The notes under the pieces were generated by a model. The model was not told where the DNA came from and made no database searches. It saw nothing but the letters and a program-made list of their open reading frames with translations. From contig MCGT01000037.1 of assembly GCA_002104935.1 (NCBI GenBank), forward strand, positions 124,001-188,000: a stretch of DNA of 64,000 nt, given 5' to 3'. The stretch comes from Hesseltinella vesiculosa. Lineage: Eukaryota; Mucoromycota; Mucoromycetes; Mucorales; Cunninghamellaceae. How positions within the stretch are numbered: the first letter of the stretch is position 1; each line of letters opens with the position of its first letter. Shown piece after piece: positions 34,939 to 46,445 of this stretch. The position numbers and the translations under genes are program-made.

Positions 34939-36894
34939 ATGACTGATCGTGTTGTCTTTGATTCTATTCACAAGGGCATGAGCCAAGTGATTGGCCAATT
35001 CCGTATCAAGGAAACCGGCGTAGGCTGGCGCTCCAAGGCCGAAGGCACAACCGAATCATTTGTGGTCGAGGCTGACAAGATTCGACGATTTGCTTGGATT
35101 CGAGTGGCTCGTGGCTATCAATTGCGTGTCTATCTCAAGGACAATCACATTCAACGCTTTGACGGATTCAAAAACGAGGCAAGTCTTGCTCTCATTCGCC
35201 TTTTCCTAAATCATTCCCCTCCTCATCTTTTTCTATCCCCATTGTAGGATCTCGACGGCCTGAAGGATGCCGTCAAAAAGTTTTACAAGATGCAAATCGA
35301 AGTCAAAGAGCCATGTTTGAAAGGCTGGAACTGGGGCCATGCCGATTTCCAAGGTAAGAAAGGCGAGAGCACGCTGGGCGACCCTGCTGACCTAGTTTGA
35401 ATCTCACGTAGGCTCTGAACTTCTGTTTAATGTGGGCAGCAAACCGGTGATGGAACTGCCCTTGGCCAGTGCGATCGGTGCCAGCAAGGTCGGCAAGAGC
35501 GAGGTCTCCATCAACTTTGTCGATCCAGGCCAGCCTGCTCCCGAGGGTGTCAATCCCAAACAAGTCGATGAGCTGATGGATGTCACCTTTTACATTCCTG
35601 GCACTGTCAAGGCTGCCGAGGCCTCGGACGACGACGAAGAAGAAGTGCATGCCGATGTGGTCTTTTACGACACCGTCAAATCCAAACTCGAGCTCAGCCA
35701 ACTCACTACCGAAAACATTGTCCAATTCCCAGAAGTGCTTTGCCTCACCCCTCGGTAAGAGACGGCAAAAGAGCGAACCGGGTGGTCTTACTTTTTTTTT
35801 TATCTCGCCAGTGGCCGTTACAATATCGATATGTACCAAGACTTTTTGCGCCTGCGTGGCAAGACCTACGACTACAAGATCCTTTATTCCAGCATTACAC
35901 GGTTTTTCTTGCTGCTGAAGCCTGACGAACTGCATGTCTTGTTTGTGGTAGGCAGAGAAGACGTTGCCCAACGCTCACCCCTCACTCACCCTCTTTCTCA
36001 TGGGCTGATGTTGCCTAGATTGCTTTGGATCCTCCTTTGCGCCAAGGCCAAACAAAGCACCCCTTCTTGGTGCTCCAATTCGTGCGTGAAGACGAAATCG
36101 ACGTCGAACTGAACCTGGACGCCAAGCTGGACGAAAAATACGAAAACAAGCTGCAAAGGCACTACGATGCACCCACCTATGAAGTTGTCAGCACCATCTT
36201 CCGCACACTCACTGGCCGTAAGGTCCATGTGCCCACCTCCTTCCGCAGGTATGAAGAGGATGATAAAGCTACCTGCCCACCAATGACCTTCTCTTGTGAT
36301 TTTATAGTCACCACGGAGCCAATGCTATCAAGTGCTCCATGAAAGCCTTGGAAGGTTTCCTTTATCCATTGGACAAGTGCTTCCTGTTCATCCCCAAGCC
36401 CACCACCTACATCCCTATTGCCGACATCTCCATGGTCGCTTTTACTCGTGTCGGCACCCAATCAGGCGGCAGCTCTCGTACCTTTGACATGAAATTCCAC
36501 CTGCGCAGCGGCACCGACGTCCAATTCTCCAGCATCAACCGAGAAGAATACGCCACTATCGAAGCTTACCTGCGCCAGAAGCAAATCAAGGTCAAGAGCG
36601 AAAACGTACAAGAATCTGTCATTTCCTATGTCGACATGGACGATGGCGAAGACGACGATGGCATGGATAGCCGAAAGAAACGCCGTTTGGATGCCGATGA
36701 AGACGATGAAGATGAAAGCCGTAAGATTCCTCCCCCCCCCCTCCTTTTTCTCCATGGTTGTCTGGCATCTCACTCTTCTTTTTACCCTCACAGCCGATGA
36801 AGACTTTGCCCCCGGAGGTGAAAGTGGTAGCGACATTGCTGAAGAATACGACTCGGAGGCGGAAGCCTCGGACCCAGGCTCAGACGATGAATAA
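34939..36894 (+). CDS. POB3: FACT complex subunit Pob3 (SSRP1-like, no HMG box)
   Basis: Histone chaperone subunit that pairs with Spt16 during transcription and replication. Exons 34939-35178, 35248-35353, 35412-35754, 35812-35947, 36019-36248, 36308-36720 and 36794-36894 join to 522 residues (yeast Pob3 552). The N-terminal dimerisation region has GMSQVIGQFRIKETGVGWRS. The SSRP1/POB3 middle (double PH) region contains ELMDVTFYIPGTVKA, YDYKILYSSITRFFLL and FPLDKC-like blocks. The acidic tail has a KKRR basic cluster inside. There is no HMG box, as in fungi generally. Intron 1 begins GCAAGT after GAG (GC-AG type). Adjacent to EPL1, another chromatin gene, in the same orientation. Confidence 0.95.
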
Positions 36895-38160
36895 GATCTG
36901 CCCTCACCCACGCCCCTTTACTTTATCATCGACGATCCCATTCTCCTCCTTGCTCCATTGGCTATATCCTTCAAATTAAAGTTAGTAAATAGTATCATTT
37001 AGAAACCAACCCATGCTTCATATATCAACTCATTTATGAGGGCTGTTTTCTGTGTCACCTGGCCGAACCGCTCTCTAACTTTCCAGGGCAACCAACTATG
37101 GCAAGTCAGATATGAACTGGCTTCTTCATTTCACTTCAATATCCTTGTTTTTCCTGCATTGGCGCTGATTGCCCATCTTGCCTCCATTGGATTTTTTTTT
37201 CTTTACTAGGCCAGGCTGTTGAGAAACGGACTTCATCACCTGTCGGTTGCCCAGGACAATTAGGAAATCATGACAGATGTTCCTTTTTCTATGTCCTTTC
37301 CTTGGCCTTGGACTCCGCTCCTTGAGGCTCGGATTTCTTTCTTGGATCACGCACCAAGCAAAAAGAAAAAGGAAATACCAAAAAGACCGAGAAAAAAAAA
37401 GGGGGGGCTTCAGAAAGCCAATTGAACGAATGCCAGGTTTTCTTACAGGAAAGTTGATTGGGTTGTCATAGGCGCTTGCCGATCAATTCAACAAATGCAC
37501 TCTTACCAGTAGCTTGTTTCCAATGTTGACAGGGTCATTCTTACACGTCGCATTAAGCGTTGAGCCCGCCTTTTTTTTTTTTTTTTTTTTCTGGGTCACA
37601 ATCATGTGAGCGGAATCTAGTTGCTTTATGCACAAATCAAGTCATGTCGTCATCTCTCTCTGCCTCTGAATCATTAAATCTGCTTCTCATCCTGTTCCTT
37701 TCTGAGCCGAAATATGAAAAAAGAAACCTCATTTGACACCCACACCTTTCATATATCATACAACGTCGGTAGTAAAAGAAACCGATGGCCATTTTTTTTT
37801 CTGTCGTACATTCTAGATCAGGGCAAGCCCAGGAATATCACTAACAATAAAGACAGCAGGCGCAAAATAAAAAATGGAAATACATGCAAGTGGCCTGCCC
37901 GTTGGGTCAGAAGATCGTCACCAATGATTGGAAGCCTAACTTCTTTTGGAGCCTTCATTTGCAGAACTTTACACTCGTAGGCACACAATAAAAAAAAAAA
38001 AAAAAAGTGGAGGACCAAGTGTTTGACTACAATTCAAGCAATTAATAACCTTTCCCCGGGCACTGAGTACAAAAGGAACCGATGGCAGGGCGATTTCCTT
38101 TTTTTTTTTTCTTTGTTTCTCACCAACCTCTTTCCTCTTATTTTTTGAGTATTTTTACAC
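36895..38160. other. Intergenic, no gene seen
   Basis: About 1.27 kb between POB3 and the chitinase gene. Short unrelated frames, a T22 run near 37570-37591 and other A/T runs; the segment next to 38160 is T-rich leader-like sequence. Nothing recognisable on either strand. Confidence 0.55.
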
Positions 38161-40084
38161 ATGCTGTTTGGGACCAAGGTGCTTCAACTGGCTGCTGCTA
38201 TAAATGTGATCACTACGTTGGCGCTGGCCGCCTCCATTCCTGATAACGCGGTAGCCCAATATTGGGGTCAGGTACGGCATTGCCCACGTGCGTCCATCTT
38301 TCACTCACGCCGCTCTCCCTTTTTCCTTAGAATTCGGCTGCTTCCTCAGGCGATGGCAGCCAAAAAAACCTGGCTTATTACTGCGATGATGCTACCGATG
38401 TACTGATTCTAAGTTTCCTGACAGACTTTAACGTGGGTGGGCTACCAACCCTAAACTTCGCAAGCGCTTGCACCGAAACCTTCAGTGGCACCAACCTGCT
38501 AAACTGCCCAAATATTGCCCAAGGCAAGCACCTCTCCTCCCTTTACTGATCTGCCCTTGACTTACTGTTTGTCTTAGATATTAAAACCTGCCAAGACAAA
38601 GGCAAAATCATCTTGCTGTCACTTGGTGGCGCTGCCGGTAGCTACTCGTAAAGCATGATAAAAAAAATCTCTCTTTTTTTTTCTCTCTAGCCGATCGCTG
38701 ACACATCGGTTTTATTGCTTGCCTACTGTTTAGACTTTCCAGCGACAATGATGCCAAGACATTTGCCCACTCGTTGCATGGTATGTTTGGCAAGGGCACC
38801 AACAAGTACCGCCCCTTTGGAGATGCCGTGGTCGATGGGTTTGACCTCGACATCGAAGGTGGCGGCTCCACCGGTTACGCCACGCTTGTCAATACCCTCA
38901 AATCACTGGATTCTGAGCTCCTGATCACTGGTGCTCCCCAGTGCCCTTTCCCAGACGCAATGCTTGGCGATGCTTTGGACAATGCCGAATTCGACGCTGT
39001 GTTTGTCCAGTTCTACAACAACTACTGCCAAGGCACAGGCAGCAACTTCAATTTTGATGCCTGGGACAGCTGGGCCACCAGCACATCACCCAACAAAGAC
39101 GTCAAGGTGTTCCTGGGCCTCCCTGGCTCTTCCTCTGCCGCTGGCTCCGGCTACCTCCCCTTTACCCAAGTCGCTTCGATCCTGGCCAAGCTTGGCCCCT
39201 ACTCCAGCTTTGGAGGCGTCATGTTCTGGGATGCCTCCCAAACCTCTTCCAACACCGCCCAGTTGCCCAACCTGGCTTCTGCTGTCGCAGATCTCCTTCA
39301 CACTGGATCGTCTGGCTCAGGCTCATCACCGACCACCACTGACTCACCTAGCCACACCACCACCACTGCCGATACCCATCATCATACCACCACGGCAACC
39401 TCGGCTTCCGACACCCAGACGGCCCAGTCCTCGGACACATCAACCCAGTCCCCATCTGACACAGGTAACCCCAAACATGCCTCCACACCAACAACTACCT
39501 CTGCGTCATCACCTTCTCCTTCATCTGGTGGTACTTCTTGTGGCGGTTCCATCAAGCCTGGCGACGCTTGCTCATCTGAGGGTCAGTTTGCCTGCACTGG
39601 TACATCCTTTGCTACTTGCGATCACGGTGCATGGGTCGTTACACCGTGTGGCTCTGGCTTGACCTGCTTCCGCACCACCGATGATAGTTCTATCTACTGC
39701 GCTCAGCCATCCTCCTCCTCTGGCTTACCTGGTGCCTGCCCCAACAACTTTGTGGCTCCTCAAGCCTATGTCACAAGCATGGTCCGTGCCCATCTGTCTG
39801 TGACCAGCGCCACTACCACGTCTTGGTCGGCGGTTGTCAATGCGAGACGCACAAAAGCAAAACCTTTTGGATCCAAGGTTGTGGTCACCATGAAGGTCCC
39901 TGACGGCATGGTTGTCAATGACGTGATCTCTGGCGGCAAAGTCACCCAGTCTGGCTCCGTCGCTACTCTCCAAATTAACAACCCGCGCCGAAAATCCATG
40001 GATATTGTCTTCACCATCCATGGCACCATCGGAAAGAACGGCGTGTTCATGGCCCCCTCGACTTCCGGCATGTCGTTTCAATAA
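38161..40084 (+). CDS. Secreted class III GH18 chitinase with C-terminal Cys-rich module
   Basis: Exons 38161-38271, 38331-38523, 38578-38647 and 38734-40084 join to 574 residues. An N-terminal signal peptide (hydrophobic from about residue 8 to 24) is followed by the GH18 barrel starting AVAQYWGQNSAASSGDG. LLSLGGAAGSYS and the catalytic signature DGFDLDIEGG (DxxDxDxE) follow. The barrel ends near FGGVMFWDASQ. A Ser/Thr-rich linker (about nt 39300-39530), likely O-mannosylated, leads to a Cys-rich module (CGGSIKPGDAC ... CDHGAWV ... CGSGLTCF), probably chitin-binding. A C-terminal beta-type domain has no name I can give. Likely role: wall remodelling or cell separation, like yeast Cts1. Intron 2 uses a GC donor. 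The C-terminal 770 nt is duplicated as a pseudogene at 44443-45189. Confidence 0.93.
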
Positions 40085-40178
40085 ATGAATAAAACTCATA
40101 TTTCCTCCTGTCACAAGCAGAGCATGGCTCCTTTTTGCGGCATTTTAAATCTTTTTTTTTTTGTTCTCCTCCTCTTCT

Positions 40179-40977
40179 TTCTCTTTATTTTCTCGATTCT
40201 TGGTCCAGCTGTCGTCACCATCCTGTCGCCCTGCTCAACCCGCTTGACTACTGTTGGCTGGACGTGATTGCACAGTGTCAACTTTTCGACCCTTCCAAAT
40301 TCCTGTCTTCCAAACGACTAAGGAGTTGGATCATTCCCACCCACCGCTCCCAGTGGCACCCACCTCGAAATCCCCCACCACCATCCTTCTGGTCACGTTT
40401 GTGGGCTGCTCCCATGCTCCACCTTGGCCGCACCGTCTTGTACAGGTACGTTCATGGGAAGATTTACCACGCCTCCTTACTCCACAAGAGGTTCCCCAAC
40501 GACCACACCTCCCAGCTCGAGCCCGACTCTCTCGACCACTTTTTTTTCTCCTGCCCTCTTCGGTTCGCCGTGTGGCAGGAATGTTGGCGCCTGCTCTTTG
40601 ACGTTCCTTCCCCGTCCTGGCACTCTATCAAATCAGCCTTGGTAACCCAGTCATGGCCTGATCTCCACGAGCCCCTGACCCTAAATCCTCCCTCCCTGCT
40701 GGCAAGTGCGATCATCGTTGGACTATGGCGAGCCCATTGGGCTTCGGTGTTCGACTCCTCTCCCTTCATCCCTCAGAAAGTAGTTACCTCGATCCACCGC
40801 AATATAATTTCCATCAACCGCAAATCCTCCCTCTTCCCACCTACTTGATGTAGTCGTTCTCTCTCCTCCTCCTGTCATAGCCTCTTCAGTCAATTTTGTT
40901 CGTACGCTATCGGCAAATAAAATTTTTGGTCGGATAATCAGACCTCAAAAAAAAAAAAAAAATTCTCTTTATTTTCG
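40179..40977 (+). mobile_element. 5'-truncated LINE (non-LTR retrotransposon) with target-site duplication
   Basis: The element body, about 40193-40963, is flanked by a perfect 14-bp direct repeat (ttctctttattttc at 40179-40192 and 40964-40977) and ends in an AATAAA followed by A16. It encodes only the end of a reverse transcriptase ORF (to the stop at 40848). That end includes the zinc-binding-type region FWSRLWAAPMLHLGRTVLYR and LDHFFFSCPLRFAVWQECW; the usual leading Cys pair is not seen. The paralogous site near 45484-45500 lacks the insert and shows the empty target. Confidence 0.88.
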
Positions 40978-41089
40978 TCTTTCTTCTATTTATCAAGGAA
41001 GGTGCCGAAAAGTAGGTTGTATTCTCCTTCTTTTATCTATCACGTCCTTCGACCTCGAGCGGGTGGCGCGCAAGTCATTCAAAAGAAAA

Positions 41090-41280
41090 TCTGCCCCTCA
41101 ACACTGCTTCCAAAGCGCAGTCACTCATCTTTCCCTTCGTCTCCTCTGCTCTGGCAGCGAGCCTCACTACCACCGCTGCTGTTCACGAGGCACAGCGCCG
41201 TCTTCATGAAACTTGTGTTAGCTGCTCCATTCCCATCTCGCTGGAACGGTTGCACATGAATCAAAATCGTGGGAGGGGTA
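41090..41280 (+). pseudogene. Unrecognised coding-like exon shared by both duplication units
   Basis: An open stretch containing AAVHEAQRRLHETCVSCSIP and ISLERLHMN, followed by a GTAAGT donor. Unit 2 carries the same frame at 45610-45820 with mostly synonymous-looking changes plus an in-frame 24-nt insertion. This suggests the frame is or was coding. I do not recognise the family; the start and following exons could not be fixed. Confidence 0.4.
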
Positions 41281-41639
41281 AGTCCATAACCTTGCATGTT
41301 AGAAATGTGGTTTTCCTTCTGTGTCATTTTGTTTTAGATTGCTCCCATCTGGTTTTTGCCAAAACAACAAGCATGTCTGAAAAAAAAAGGCATATTTTAT
41401 CACAATGGTAAACAGGTTCATACCAGGAAAAGGAATGTAAAATACTAACCTTGTACAACCATAAGATGCATTGACCAAATCATAGCGAAAGCTGGGTTTT
41501 GGCTCCCAAATGGACCGCTGCGGCCGTTTAAGAACTTTTCCGCTAGCCACACATGACCGTTTTGGATACCCGGTTCGACATGCCTCGCAGCGAAAAAACT
41601 TGGGAGCACATGAAGCTGTCAAAGCGAGATCGACAGTCC

Positions 41640-42240
41640 CACATCCAGGCACGGATACCATCAGCAAACTCATATTGCAAGATCAGGCAACCTTGAATCT
41701 TATTGCAAAAGCTGTCGTTGGCGCTCCCGACGATACATACGCCGCTTCATCTACATCGATTTGTGATGATGCAATTTGCGATGTGTTGTACACTCCAAGT
41801 TCTTACTTCTTCAGCAAGTTCCCGCCAATTGTAGTAGAAGTACAACCAAATTGTTACCGAAGACTTCATGAGCCTAGCCATCCGCTACTGTCTGAGTGTC
41901 CATCAGCAATGCAAGGAATATCCGGTTTTGGCGATTTCTTGCGTCAAGAACATCGCTTCACAGTACTTGGCAGCCAAGTATATCACGCATCCTCAGTTCC
42001 CATATTGCTTGCAAACACCCAGCGATCACTTTGCCAAGGACGTGATCCTTGCAACATATGACAGTATTCAAGAAGAATTGCACAAGGACACATTACTTCC
42101 CATTCCTGCTCTTGCCATTTTTTTTGGAACGGTAGAAAAATGCATTCTGGCCATGCACACTATGGACGACCCAATCACCATTCAACTATACCCACTCAAT
42201 ATACAGCAGCAGTCATCGACATTGCCATATCTCATGATGG
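41640..42240 (+). pseudogene. PD-(D/E)XK nuclease-like remnant, frameshifted
   Basis: One frame gives KLILQDQATLNLIAKAVVG and then CDVLYTPSSYFFSKFPPIVVEVQ-like sequence, with an Asp about 15 residues before an E-V-Q. That is the pattern of the PD-(D/E)XK (Rpn/transposase-like) nuclease fold, and families of such proteins occur in Mucoromycota genomes as I recall them. The continuation (AIRYCLSVHQQCKEYPVLAI and NIASQYLAAKYI) lies in another frame from about nt 41868, so one frame break is present unless a very short intron is missed. The segment is absent from unit 2. Likely a decayed gene or element. Confidence 0.45.
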
Positions 42241-42339
42241 TGCACTGTTGTGCAAAATTTGGGGTGAGTTTATGCAGAGCAAATCTGCACTGTGAATTTT
42301 AGTCAGACGGCCTTGGGGTCCCCTGGCGAAAATGGCCGA

Positions 42340-42545
42340 TTTTTCTTTTTTTTTAGCTGGGGGATCCGAGGTGTCAATACGAAACTGACCAAAAGTTGGC
42401 TGGGCGATCTTCACCAAACACCTTGGTTTTTTCAGCACCATCATCGTTCTTGTATTTGCGCACCTGTACAAAATTTCATACCGTTCCAACCACTCAAAAG
42501 TGCTGTTTAGCACCTGCTTTTTTTTTTTTTCAAAATGAAAAAATG
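42340..42545 (+). repeat. Interspersed repeat copy (unit 1)
   Basis: Shares GTTGGCTGGGC, TTTTTTCAGCACCATCATCG and CAAAAGTGCTGT with 48345-48545 (nearly identical, part of the tandem duplication). Diverged relatives lie at 23945-24150 and, reversed, at 53930-54125. Confidence 0.65.
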
Positions 42546-43030
42546 TGGATGGTCATATTCAATCTCCGCGCAGTGCCTTTGATGCCAACTTCTTCCTCCA
42601 CTGACTTTTCAGATTCAATAAAAAAGATCATCCTCTGCCAAAGCTTTCTCTCGATTGTCAATTTGCTTGCACAGGTGACTATCACTACTTGGAAAAAGCT
42701 CTTGACTAAAGTAACACGCCTGCTGAGCAATAGCTAGGCTTGCGACGGGGCTCGCATGAGACACGCGGTCAGGTCCGTCGGGAATCGCAGGATTCGAGAG
42801 ATCGTTCTACCAACGAAACAATAGCAGGACCAGAGGCCTTCTTTGCCAGCGAACTTTGACTCTCTTCCATCACATCTTCCTCCTTATTTCCGCCTACTTG
42901 CATTTGTTGTTAGCTCTCTGTCGAGGTGGGTTTTGGCCTTGGACCACCCCATTTTGAATATTTTTGCCAGCCCTTTTTTTTTTTTTTTGTTTCCCAATCT
43001 TTTTTTTTTCCAGCTTCCAACACGACTCGA

Positions 43031-44437
43031 ATGTCTGATAATCTTGCAGCTCGGCAAGTACAACTCAATGCCAGTAAGTAATTGGAACTATGCACGCGCA
43101 CTTTTGACCTTGGTGGCTGCCAAGAAGAGAGGAGCCATGAAACAAGACTCACATTGTTTTTGGTGCCTTGCGCCTCCCCTTTTTGAAGATGCTTTACCTT
43201 CATCTGCAGAGGAATTAGCCATGAAATACCAATCCTTATTTCAAGACTACTCAAAGTAAAGGACTATACCCATTTGTCGAATGGCAAGATGTCCCATCAC
43301 TGCGTTGCTCATCTTTTTTTTTTCCTGCCGCCAAGAATCAAAGCACAGCACACGATTTTGAAAAAGGCTGTCAAAAAGGTAAGGCGAAGCTGGAAGGATG
43401 ATAGTTTTGCTCATCGCTTTTTATTACTACCTTGGCTGATGCATTGGACAGGAACGATCCGAGAATGTCGTCTTGCAAGGCAATGTGAAGGATAAAGAAA
43501 AGGAACTGCGCAAAGTAAGGAAACAAAATGGAGCGCTGTGAAGTGACGCCCAGATGCAGGACTAGCTCTGACATGGCTCCCTTTTCTTTAGCTTCACGGC
43601 CAGCTGGATATCCTTACCTTTCACAACGAACGACTCTCGAAGCGGATCGAAGCTGTGCAGGAGCTGGATACGGTAAAAGAAAGAGACAGAAAAGCTCAGC
43701 GAGTACTAACACATCGTTTCACGTCCTCATTCGCTGCGGCGTGGTTTACAGAAAGGGTCTCATTTTTCTTTGCTGGGTGGTGCCATCAAGAAAGAACTGG
43801 AAAAGAGCAACCAAGCCTTGGACGCTGCCAAAGCAGATCTGACGAAGAAGATTGAAGAAAACGGTAAGACAGACATGAAGATGCGGCAAGGGCAGAACAG
43901 AGCGATGGTGGACTCATGCCCATCTCCATTTTTGAAGAGGAACTGCATGCCGAACTATCTGAAATCAACCATATCTACACCGATAACTTGAATGGACTGT
44001 ACAAGCAGATCAGCGAGCTGGAGAAACAAATCGAGGAATTACAAGTCGAGCGGTCGTTGCTACAATCAGAGTCATCTCAGTCTACCTCCCTTGTCAAAGA
44101 AAAGGAGGAACTTTCGTCGAAGATTCAGGCTCTGGAAGACAAACTGGTTTCATCAGTGGTCTACGGGGAGGAGCTTGGGGATGCTCTTGCTGACTCAACG
44201 ACATTTCCTACTTTTTTCTTCTTGCCATATGCAAATTGAACCAATCTCATGACTTCCAAGGACAGCTGGTCTGATGAAATGAAAAATGCTGTGTCTGAGC
44301 TGGAAGCGTATCAGCGTAAGGAGCACAGACAATCAAATGCTACCAGCAACTTTGGATCTTGGCTTTTTCCAGTCGCACAGAGCAAATCTCCTTGCTGAAA
44401 GAGGACCATGACGAATGTTCCAACACAATTGCATCAC
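43031..44437 (+). pseudogene. Truncated copy of the PPP1R21-like gene
   Basis: Nearly identical to 49032-50823, including ATG, exons 1-7 and their introns. It lacks the roughly 390 nt holding exons 8, 9 and most of 10, its exon 7 donor is altered (TTTCATCAG in place of TTTCGTAAG), and it breaks off in exon 11, where it is fused to chitinase-tail sequence. It cannot encode the full protein; at most a truncated N-terminal coiled coil of about 200 residues could be made. Confidence 0.85.
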
Positions 44438-44442
44438 TCTTC

Positions 44443-45189
44443 CTCAGGCTCATCATCGACAACAACTGACTCACCTAGTCATACCACCACCGCCATCACG
44501 GCAACCTCAGTTTCTATCGCCTAGACGACCCAGTCCTTGGACACCTTGACTGAGTTCCCATCTGCCACTGAAAATCCCGAATTTGCCTCCACACCAACAA
44601 CTACATCTGCGTCATCACCTTCTCCTTCATCCGGTGGTACTTCTTGTGGCGGTTCCATCAAGCCTGGCGACGCTTGCTCATCTGAGGGTCAGTTTGCCTG
44701 CACTGGTACATATTTTGCTACTTGCGATCACGGTGCATGGGTCGTTACATCGTGTGGCTCTGGCTTGACCTGCTTCCGCACCACCGATGATAGCTCTATC
44801 TACTGCGCTCAGCCATCCTCCTCCTCTGGCTCACCTGGTGCCTGCCCAACAACTTTGTGGCCCCTCAAGCCTGTGTTACAATCATGGTCCGTGCCCATCT
44901 GTCTGTGACCAGCGCCACTACTACTTCTTGGTCGGTGGCTGTCAATGCGAGACGCACAAAAGCAAAACCTTTTGGATCCTAGGTTGTGGTCACCATGAAG
45001 ATCCCTGACGGCATGGTTGTCAATGACGTGATCTCTGGCGGCAAAGTCACCCAGTCTGGCTCCGTCGCTACTCTCCAAATTAACAACCCACGCCGAAAAT
45101 CCATGGATATTGTCTTCACCATCCATGGCACCATCGGAAAGAACGGTGTGTTCATGGCCCCCTCGACTTCCGGCATATCGTTTCAATAA
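44443..45189 (+). pseudogene. Chitinase C-terminal fragment (duplicate, broken)
   Basis: Homologous to 39316-40084: Ser/Thr linker, Cys-rich module and terminal domain. It lacks the signal peptide and GH18 barrel. Breaks include TAG in the linker (about nt 44522), a one-base loss in the run at about 44846 (gcctgccc against gcctgcccc), and TAG at about 44980 just after GGATCC. The Cys-rich module itself stays open from 44537 on. Confidence 0.88.
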
Positions 45190-46016
45190 AGCTTGATCTT
45201 GGTAAGCTGGAGGCTCTTTGTGGAAGACAAATACGATGGCCGTTAGGCTGTGGGAGCATTGATGATCGATTATGATTCAATGGGAATCCCTCTGAAGAAA
45301 GCCATGTTGAAAACATTCATATACAAAATATGAATTTTTAATATCCCATTCTCTTCTGAGGCACAACTCAAGTGGAGAAGCAAGTTGGATCAGTTGATAA
45401 TTTTATTGAGTCAACACTCAGCTTTGTTAGTATGGTTCCTTTTGCGGCATTTAAATCTTTTTTTTTTTTTGTTCTCTCCCTCCTCTTTTCTTTATTTTCG
45501 TCTTTTTTTCTATTTTATCAAGGAAGACACCGATCCTTCTTTAATCCATTCCATCGTTCGGCTTCGATCGGGAGGGTCGACACGCAATTCATCCAAAAGA
45601 GCAGCTGCCCCTCAACAACACCTCTGAACCTCATTCGCTGATCTTTCCTGTCGTCCCCTCTGCCTTGACAGCTAGCCTCCCTACCGCCGCTGCTGTTCAC
45701 GAGGCGCAGCGCCGTCTTCATGAAACAAAAGGTGGAACTTTTCATGAAACTTGTGTTAGCTGCCCCATTCCCATCTCGCTGGAACGGTTGCACATGAATC
45801 ATAATCGTGGGTAGGGGGTAAGTCCATAACCTTGCATGTTAGAAATGTGGTTTTGCTTCCGTCTGGTTTTTGCCAAAACAACAATCATGTCTGAAAAAAA
45901 ATGTCGTATTGTATCACAATGGTACTGTAAACAGGTCATGCCAGGAAAGGATTGTAAAATACTAATCTTGTACAACCATAGGATGCATTGATCAAAACGT
46001 GACGAAAGCTGGGTTT

Positions 46017-46017
46017 G

Positions 46018-46048
<31 letters not shown>
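46017..46048. repeat. (CT)n microsatellite
   Basis: A run of CT dinucleotides in unit 2, absent from the matching place in unit 1 (about 41495), so it expanded after the duplication or was lost there. Confidence 0.85.
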
Positions 46049-46445
46049 CTCCTAAATGGACCGCTGGGCCGTTTAAGAAGAACAAGTCTAATTTTTACTT
46101 TTTTCCGCCAGCCACACATGATTATTTGGATACTCGGTTCAACAAACCTTGCAGCAAAAAAACTTGGGAACGCTTGAAGCTGTCAAAGCGAAATCGACAG
46201 TTCCACATCAGCGACCGCAACGAGTGCGTTGCCACCTTGAGCTTGTCGCGAATGGAACAAAGCGGTTCTTGTCTGGAGTAGCCTCTGTTCAACATATGGC
46301 CCAAAATTCCCTCGCTGTCGTCCAGTCTGCGAAACACTATGGCCCGTTGTATCTCAGTTGAACAAGCAAGCCTATCTTGAAACCGGCGACGCTATTTGCA
46401 AATATTGAATCAAGTATGTAACATTACCCCTTAACCACGTTTTGC

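Larger units (their letters stand above)
39316..44437 (+). repeat. Unit 1 of a tandem segmental duplication
   Basis: Runs from inside the chitinase gene to inside a truncated PPP1R21-like copy. It is homologous, in the same order, to unit 2 at 44443-50823. Strongly matching blocks: the chitinase tail, the segment after it (40978-41330 with 45500-45860), the upstream region of the coiled-coil gene (42200-43030 with 48200-49030) and its exons. Unit-specific DNA: a LINE insertion and a PD-(D/E)XK-like segment here. Confidence 0.88.

Noticed and set aside
41299..41673. Minus-strand frame with CEACRTG-type Cys pair
   Set aside because: Looks like a zinc ribbon at first sight, but the matching frame in unit 2 is broken and the plus-strand frame is equally conserved, so neither strand can be called.
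42720..42800. GC-rich stretch before the PPP1R21-like copies considered as a tRNA
   Set aside because: No cloverleaf, and no A/B box pair in proper spacing; duplicated simply as part of the promoter region.
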